In this document: positions 60,336-64,000 of the stretch, piece after piece | Layout of the letters: the number at the start of each line of letters is the position of its first letter | How positions within the stretch are numbered: position 1 is the first letter of the stretch | Assembly (NCBI GenBank): GCA_019448385.1 | Contig: JAGTXO010000045.1 | Span: 118,501 to 182,500 of the forward strand | Direction of reading: 5' to 3' | Source: Diacronema lutheri | Lineage: Eukaryota > Haptophyta > Pavlovophyceae > Pavlovales > Pavlovaceae | DNA length: 64,000 nt | The notes under the pieces: model-generated | The model's input: the letters and a program-made list of their open reading frames with translations, nothing else | What the model was told of the DNA's origin: nothing | Databases searched by the model: none | Translations under genes and position numbers: made by a program

Positions 60336-61961
60336 TCAGGTGCGCGCGCGGTCGCGGACGGCCGCGAGGAGGTCGCGCACGCCGTCGCCGTCGCGCGCGC
60401 CGCCCGCGCCACGCCCGAGCACCGAGACGACGAGGCTCTCCGCGATGTGGCAGACGAGCAGCTGCGCGACACCGAGCTGGTATGCGCGCTCCTGCCGCGC
60501 GGCCGCCGGCGGACCGGCTGGCGCGCTACCACCTGGCTCGCCGTCGTACGCGCGCAGGGCGCGTCGCGCGACTTCCGCGCACGCGGCGCGCAGGTCGAGT
60601 GCTACAGGTTGCTCGACGCGCGCGTCCGTCGCGAAGCCGAGGAACGCGTCGACGCGCGCGCAGACGTCGCGCAGGGGCGGCGGCGGCGGCGGCGGCGCGA
60701 GCAATGCCGCTGCCTCGCCGCGCCGCCGCTTTGCGCGCCGCGCTCGCGCCGCCGCCTCCGCCGCCGCTGCCGCCGCCTCCGCTGCCGCCGTGTCGGCGGC
60801 CTCCGCCGCCTCGCGCCGCTGCTCCGCGAGGCGCGCGTCCGCCCCTCCGTCCGTCTCGCGCAGCGATGGCGGCGGCGATGGCTGCGGCTGCGGCTGCAGG
60901 GGCGTGTCGCCGAAACGGCTGCGCACAAGCTCGTGCAGCAGCGCATCGAGCGGCGCGAGGCCGCCATCGCCCTCCGCGGCCGCGCCGGACTCACCCGCCG
61001 CCCGGACGCGCGCGAGCACGAGCGCGGCGCGCATCTCTGCGTGCACGCGGGCGAGCACGTGCGCGAGCGCGGGCAGCACGACCGTTTCACGCGGCCAGCG
61101 GGGGTGCACGGGGAGGAGTGGCAAGGCGTGCGGGGCGAAGGGGGCGAGGAGGGCCTCGGCGGCGGCGGAGAGCGCGCAGCGCGAGAAGGCGTTGAGCGAC
61201 GCGCTGCCGCGCGGCGCGCTGCTCGTGGCGACCCTGTGGAAAAAGAATGGCGGGATGTGAAGGGCCTGGCCCGCGCACAGCCGCACGGTGTACAGGGGCG
61301 GCGGGAGGGGCGGTGCGCGGGCCGCCGGCCCGCCCACGTCGAGCTGCGACTTGCGCGCGCGCGCGTGCGAGTCGGGGTAGACACGCAGCTCGGCCGCGCT
61401 GAGCGGCGGCCACAGCTCAACGGTCTTCTCGCCGAGCAGCTGGACGAGAAGATTCGAGCGCGAGTCGTAATGTGTCACGGTCACGCAGCCCTCGGACGAG
61501 AGCCAGAGCGATGGCGGGCTCGGCGCGACGCCCGCATCGAGCGTGAGCGCGCCCAGCGCGCCGCCTGGCGCGGCCGAGCTTGCGAGCGACGCGGCGGCTC
61601 GCGGGCAGAGCGCCGCCGGGTCGCCCGTCAGGTAGACGCGCGGCTCGGACCCGCTTGCGCCGCGCGGCGCCGAGCCGAGCCGGCGCCAAAACTCGCGCGT
61701 CGAGACGCGCTCGAGGTCGAAGCGATGCGAGGCTGGCGTGCGCGCGTCATCGCCGCCGCCCTCGACGAGCATGAAGAGGCCGCGCGCCGACGCCTTCACC
61801 TCGACGTGCGACGCCGCGGCCGCCATGTCGGCCGCGAGCGCGTCGGCCGTCCACGCGCCGCTGGCCACCCACGCGCGCGCGACGGGCAGCTCGAGCCGCA
61901 CGGGCTCGGACGCGCCGAGCCGAGCGGCGCGCTGCGCGGCGACGATCGCGCGCCTCGCCAT
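60336..61961 (-). CDS. JmjC/cupin_8 2-oxoglutarate oxygenase (TYW5/JMJD7-like)
   Basis: Single exon, 541 aa. Cupin_8 core in the N-terminal half: LWLSSEGCVTVTHYDSRSNL with the iron-binding HxD (HYD), LLGEKTVELWPP, then GQALHIPPFFFHRVATS with the distal His. The Thr/Lys 2OG-binding region is consistent. This group hydroxylates proteins or tRNA wybutosine; the exact substrate is not evident. The C-terminal ~250 residues are lineage-specific, with an Ala/Glu coiled coil and an EQPVALDLRAACAEVARRAL helix. It converges on the giant helicase gene (141-bp gap) and is divergent from SRP9. Confidence 0.82.
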   Translation of the reverse strand: MARRAIVAAQRAARLGASEPVRLELPVARAWVASGAWTADALAADMAAAASHVEVKASARGLFMLVEGGGDDARTPASHRFDLERVSTREFWRRLGSAPRGASGSEPRVYLTGDPAALCPRAAASLASSAAPGGALGALTLDAGVAPSPPSLWLSSEGCVTVTHYDSRSNLLVQLLGEKTVELWPPLSAAELRVYPDSHARARKSQLDVGGPAARAPPLPPPLYTVRLCAGQALHIPPFFFHRVATSSAPRGSASLNAFSRCALSAAAEALLAPFAPHALPLLPVHPRWPRETVVLPALAHVLARVHAEMRAALVLARVRAAGESGAAAEGDGGLAPLDALLHELVRSRFGDTPLQPQPQPSPPPSLRETDGGADARLAEQRREAAEAADTAAAEAAAAAAEAAARARRAKRRRGEAAALLAPPPPPPPLRDVCARVDAFLGFATDARVEQPVALDLRAACAEVARRALRAYDGEPGGSAPAGPPAAARQERAYQLGVAQLLVCHIAESLVVSVLGRGAGGARDGDGVRDLLAAVRDRART

Positions 61962-62237
61962 CCGCCGTCTGCCCTCGGCCTGCTGGGCGATTATCTCATC
62001 ACCCTACCGCCGCCATCGCGAGACGTGCCACGGGTCACGGCTCGGCTCGACCGCGTGGACGAGTGCTGCGCCACGCCGCGGAGCTCGGCGGGCGTGCACG
62101 TGGGCGCCGACTTGGACGCGCCCTTCCGTGCGAGGGCCGTGCAGCCGGCCGGGCGCAGCGCGCGGACGCGCCGAGGCCAGAGCCTCTGGGCCGAAGAAGC
62201 GCGCGCTCGGCGAACGCGCGCGGCGTGACGCGCAACC
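61962..62237. promoter_or_regulatory. divergent promoter, JmjC oxygenase / SRP9
   Basis: 276 bp between divergent starts. It includes GCGATTATCTCATCACCCTACC near the JmjC side, AT-richer than the rest. No TATA box seen. Confidence 0.35.
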
Positions 62238-62750
62238 ATGGTCGTGCTCTCCAACTTTGAGCAGTTCGCCGAGGAGGCGGACAAGCTGTACTCGTCGGCG
62301 CCGGCGTACACGCGCTACACGTTCAAGTATCGCCACTGCGACGGCAAGCTCGTCCTCAAAGTCACAAACGACATCATCGTGCGCGCGCGCGCGCCACCGC
62401 TCTCCGCCGCCGCCGCTGCCGCCGCCGCCGTCGCGCGGCTCACGCCGCGCGCCCCTCGGCGCGGTTCCGCGCAGACGCTCACGTACGCGACGGACCAGGC
62501 GGCAGACCTGCGCAAACTCGAAAAGTTTAACGCCGTCCTCTGCGCGCGCATGTGCGGCACGACGCCTCTCCCGCCCGAAAGCGGTGCGTCTCGCCGCGCC
62601 GAGCGCGCCGCGCGGCGCGCGACCGGCGCGCGCGCGCCGCAAGCTCACGCACGCGCGTCTTGATGTGCGTGCCGCCATCCGCCGCGCAGAGGGCGGCCCC
62701 TCGCACGAGCCCTCGAAGCCGCGCTCGGGCAAGTCGAAGAAGCGCTAGCG
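62238..62750 (+). CDS. SRP9: signal recognition particle 9 kDa subunit
   Basis: Alu-domain subunit of the cytosolic signal recognition particle; with SRP14 it slows elongation during protein targeting to the ER. Exons: 62238-62378, 62475-62583 and 62690-62750. The protein begins MVVLSNFEQFAEEADKLYSS, continues RYTFKYRHCDGKLVLKVTND, crosses intron 1 into TLTYATDQAADLRKLEKFN, and ends in a basic tail (HEPSKPRSGKSKKR). Length ~102 aa is typical. All joins are in phase with GTGCG donors. An alternative reading that ignores intron 2 gives a longer Arg-rich tail and is less likely. Confidence 0.9.
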
Positions 62751-63005
62751 CCGTTCTGCCGAGTGCGAGAGCCGACCTGTGCGAGTGCACGCGGGGCCGG
62801 GGAGCGTAGCGGCCATGTGGAGGAGTAATTGCATTGTGCCCAGGGCCGGTCACGCTCACGCTCACGCCTGCACACCCTGGTGGCCCCTGGTGGCCCTGCC
62901 GTCAGAATCCCGCACTGAGGCACGCTGATGACAGTGACTGGCGACGCACACGCCAGTCCGGCCCAATCCGGACCTGGGTTGTGACGGAGGCCGCGCCCGC
63001 CCGCT

Positions 63006-64000
63006 ATGGACACCGGAGACAAGGAGTCTGCGGCAGCGACGAGGCGCGCGCAGTCGGCCCGGTACAAGACGCTCGACAAGGACGATGCGCGCCGCAATCG
63101 CGAGGAGACCACGGTGTCGATCCGCAAGGAGAAGCGCGCGGAGAACGTGCAGAAGAAGCGGTTTGGCGGGATGCCGCCCGCGGTCGACTCGTACGGCAAC
63201 CTCGGGCTGCAGGCGTGGCAGGGGGCCAACCCCGAGAGCCTCGTCGCGGGCATCCTCTCGGATGACCCCAGCCTCCAACTGCAGGCACGTGCGCTCGCCC
63301 GCTCGACAGCGCACGCGCGCTCGCGCCGCGTCGGCTGCCGCGCGGCGGCGTGTGCGCGCCGCGCCACGCCGCGCGCCGCCGGCCGCCGCGCGGCTGCCGT
63401 TTGGCAGGCGCTGCCGGTCGGGCGTGTCGCCAGCGCGCGCTTCGCCTCGGCCGCGCGCGCTACGCTCCTGCTCGCGCGCCTCGTGCGCGCGCCTGGCCCT
63501 GCGCGCCGCTGTGGCGGCGGGCAGAGCGGGCGGCGCGGGAGACGCCGCGTCGCGATGCGTGCGCGTGCTCACGCGCCGCCCGCGCGGCGGTCGCTCGCAC
63601 ACGTGCGCGCGCGCGCACGGTGGGCGGGGCGTGCGCGCGCGCAGGCGGTGACGCAGTTCCGCAAGCTGCTCTCGATCGAGCGCAGCCCGCCCATCGAGGA
63701 GGTGATCGCAGCAGGGGTCGTACCGCGATTCGTGCAACTGCTGCAGTGCGCAGACAACCCGGCGTTGCAGTTTGAGGCGGCGTGGGCGCTGACCAACATC
63801 GCGTCGGGCACGTCGGATCACACGCGCGAGGTCATCTCGAACGGCGCCGTGCCCATCTTCGTCCAACTCCTCCTCAGCAGTAACGACGACGTGCGTGAGC
63901 AGGTGTGTGTGTGTGTGTGCATGCGCCACCCGTTGCGCGCGGCGCGGCGCGCGGCGCGGCGTGGCGCGGCGCGCGACGCGCGGAGGCGCGCGCCGCCGCG
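63006..64000 (+). CDS. importin alpha, 5' part (cut by window edge)
   Basis: Nuclear-import adaptor that binds classical nuclear localisation signals. Exon 1 (63006-63284) encodes the importin-beta-binding domain: [35 protein letters not shown]. Intron 1 uses a GC donor (CAG|GCACGT). Exon 2 (63645-63902) begins [20 protein letters not shown] and has the first ARM repeats with the Trp-Asn ladder ([18 protein letters not shown]). The second intron starts GTGTGT at 63903 and runs past the window, so the rest is missing. Exon 1 ATG is confirmed by the typical short acidic/polar start [10 protein letters not shown]. Confidence 0.92.
   Translation, partial: MDTGDKESAAATRRAQSARYKTLDKDDARRNREETTVSIRKEKRAENVQKKRFGGMPPAVDSYGNLGLQAWQGANPESLVAGILSDDPSLQLQARALARSTAHARSRRVGCRAAACARRATPRAAGRRAAAVWQALPVGRVASARFASAARATLLLARLVRAPGPARRCGGGQSGRRGRRRVAMRARAHAPPARRSLAHVRARARWAGRARAQAVTQFRKLLSIERSPPIEEVIAAGVVPRFVQLLQCADNPALQFEAAWALTNIASGTSDHTREVISNGAVPIFVQLLLSSNDDVREQVCVCVCMRHPLRAARRAARRGAARDARRRAPP

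Overview
The window is nuclear DNA of a very GC-rich eukaryotic alga. The genes are split by spliceosomal introns. They encode a signal recognition particle subunit (SRP9), an importin alpha, ATG101, PRMT5 and a DHHC acyltransferase, none of which is bacterial. The plastid-related set points to a red-type secondary plastid: a fucoxanthin/Lhc-type antenna with a signal/transit presequence, two PAP/fibrillin proteins, a bacterial-type seryl-tRNA synthetase, and a nuclear copy of a Ycf29-like response regulator. A haptophyte (possibly a pavlovophyte) fits best. That placement is inference from composition and gene content, not proof.

Layout. 1-1.1 kb: an alpha/beta hydrolase. 1.1-10.2 kb: one very long minus-strand reading frame that looks like a mobile-element gene. 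Its C-terminal part is a Fanzor (eukaryotic TnpB-like, RuvC-type RNA-guided nuclease). Its upstream ~2000 residues are mostly unrecognised and hold a PD-(D/E)XK (YqaJ-like) nuclease core. The frame contains one in-frame TAG and one host-like intron. 10.2-12.9 kb: a GCC/CGT microsatellite, a 25-bp inverted repeat, a 0.3-kb MITE-like foldback element and a decayed coiled-coil ORF. 12.9-20.1 kb: a putatively myristoylated protein kinase divergent from an eight-exon LRR-PP2C phosphatase. 20.3-24.1 kb: DHHC palmitoyltransferase and organellar SerRS. 24.1-30 kb: a fibrillin, a TPR-sulfotransferase, ATG101 and a BAHD-like acyltransferase. 30.5-34.3 kb: a 2OG-Fe(II) oxygenase head-to-head with the Ycf29-like regulator, then a Golgi-type glycosyltransferase. 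34.4-43.4 kb: a conserved unknown, the Lhc antenna, a second fibrillin with a twin-arginine signal, a Pumilio-like protein, a PAN-domain membrane protein and an MFS transporter. 44-50.9 kb: a polyQ/low-complexity protein and PRMT5. 51-60.2 kb: a giant RGG-helicase-NFX1 finger-triple AAA+ (CbxX) protein. 60.3-64 kb: a JmjC/cupin protein, SRP9 and the 5' part of importin alpha, which is cut by the window edge.

Gene density is high. Neighbours are often 30-280 bp apart and frequently share divergent promoters. Intron boundaries could be fixed by phase and protein continuity for most genes. The common 5' splice site is GTGCGC, and several introns start with GC. Introns carry long G or C homopolymers and minisatellites. 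Most other long ORFs in this composition are antisense or frame shadows and were ignored.
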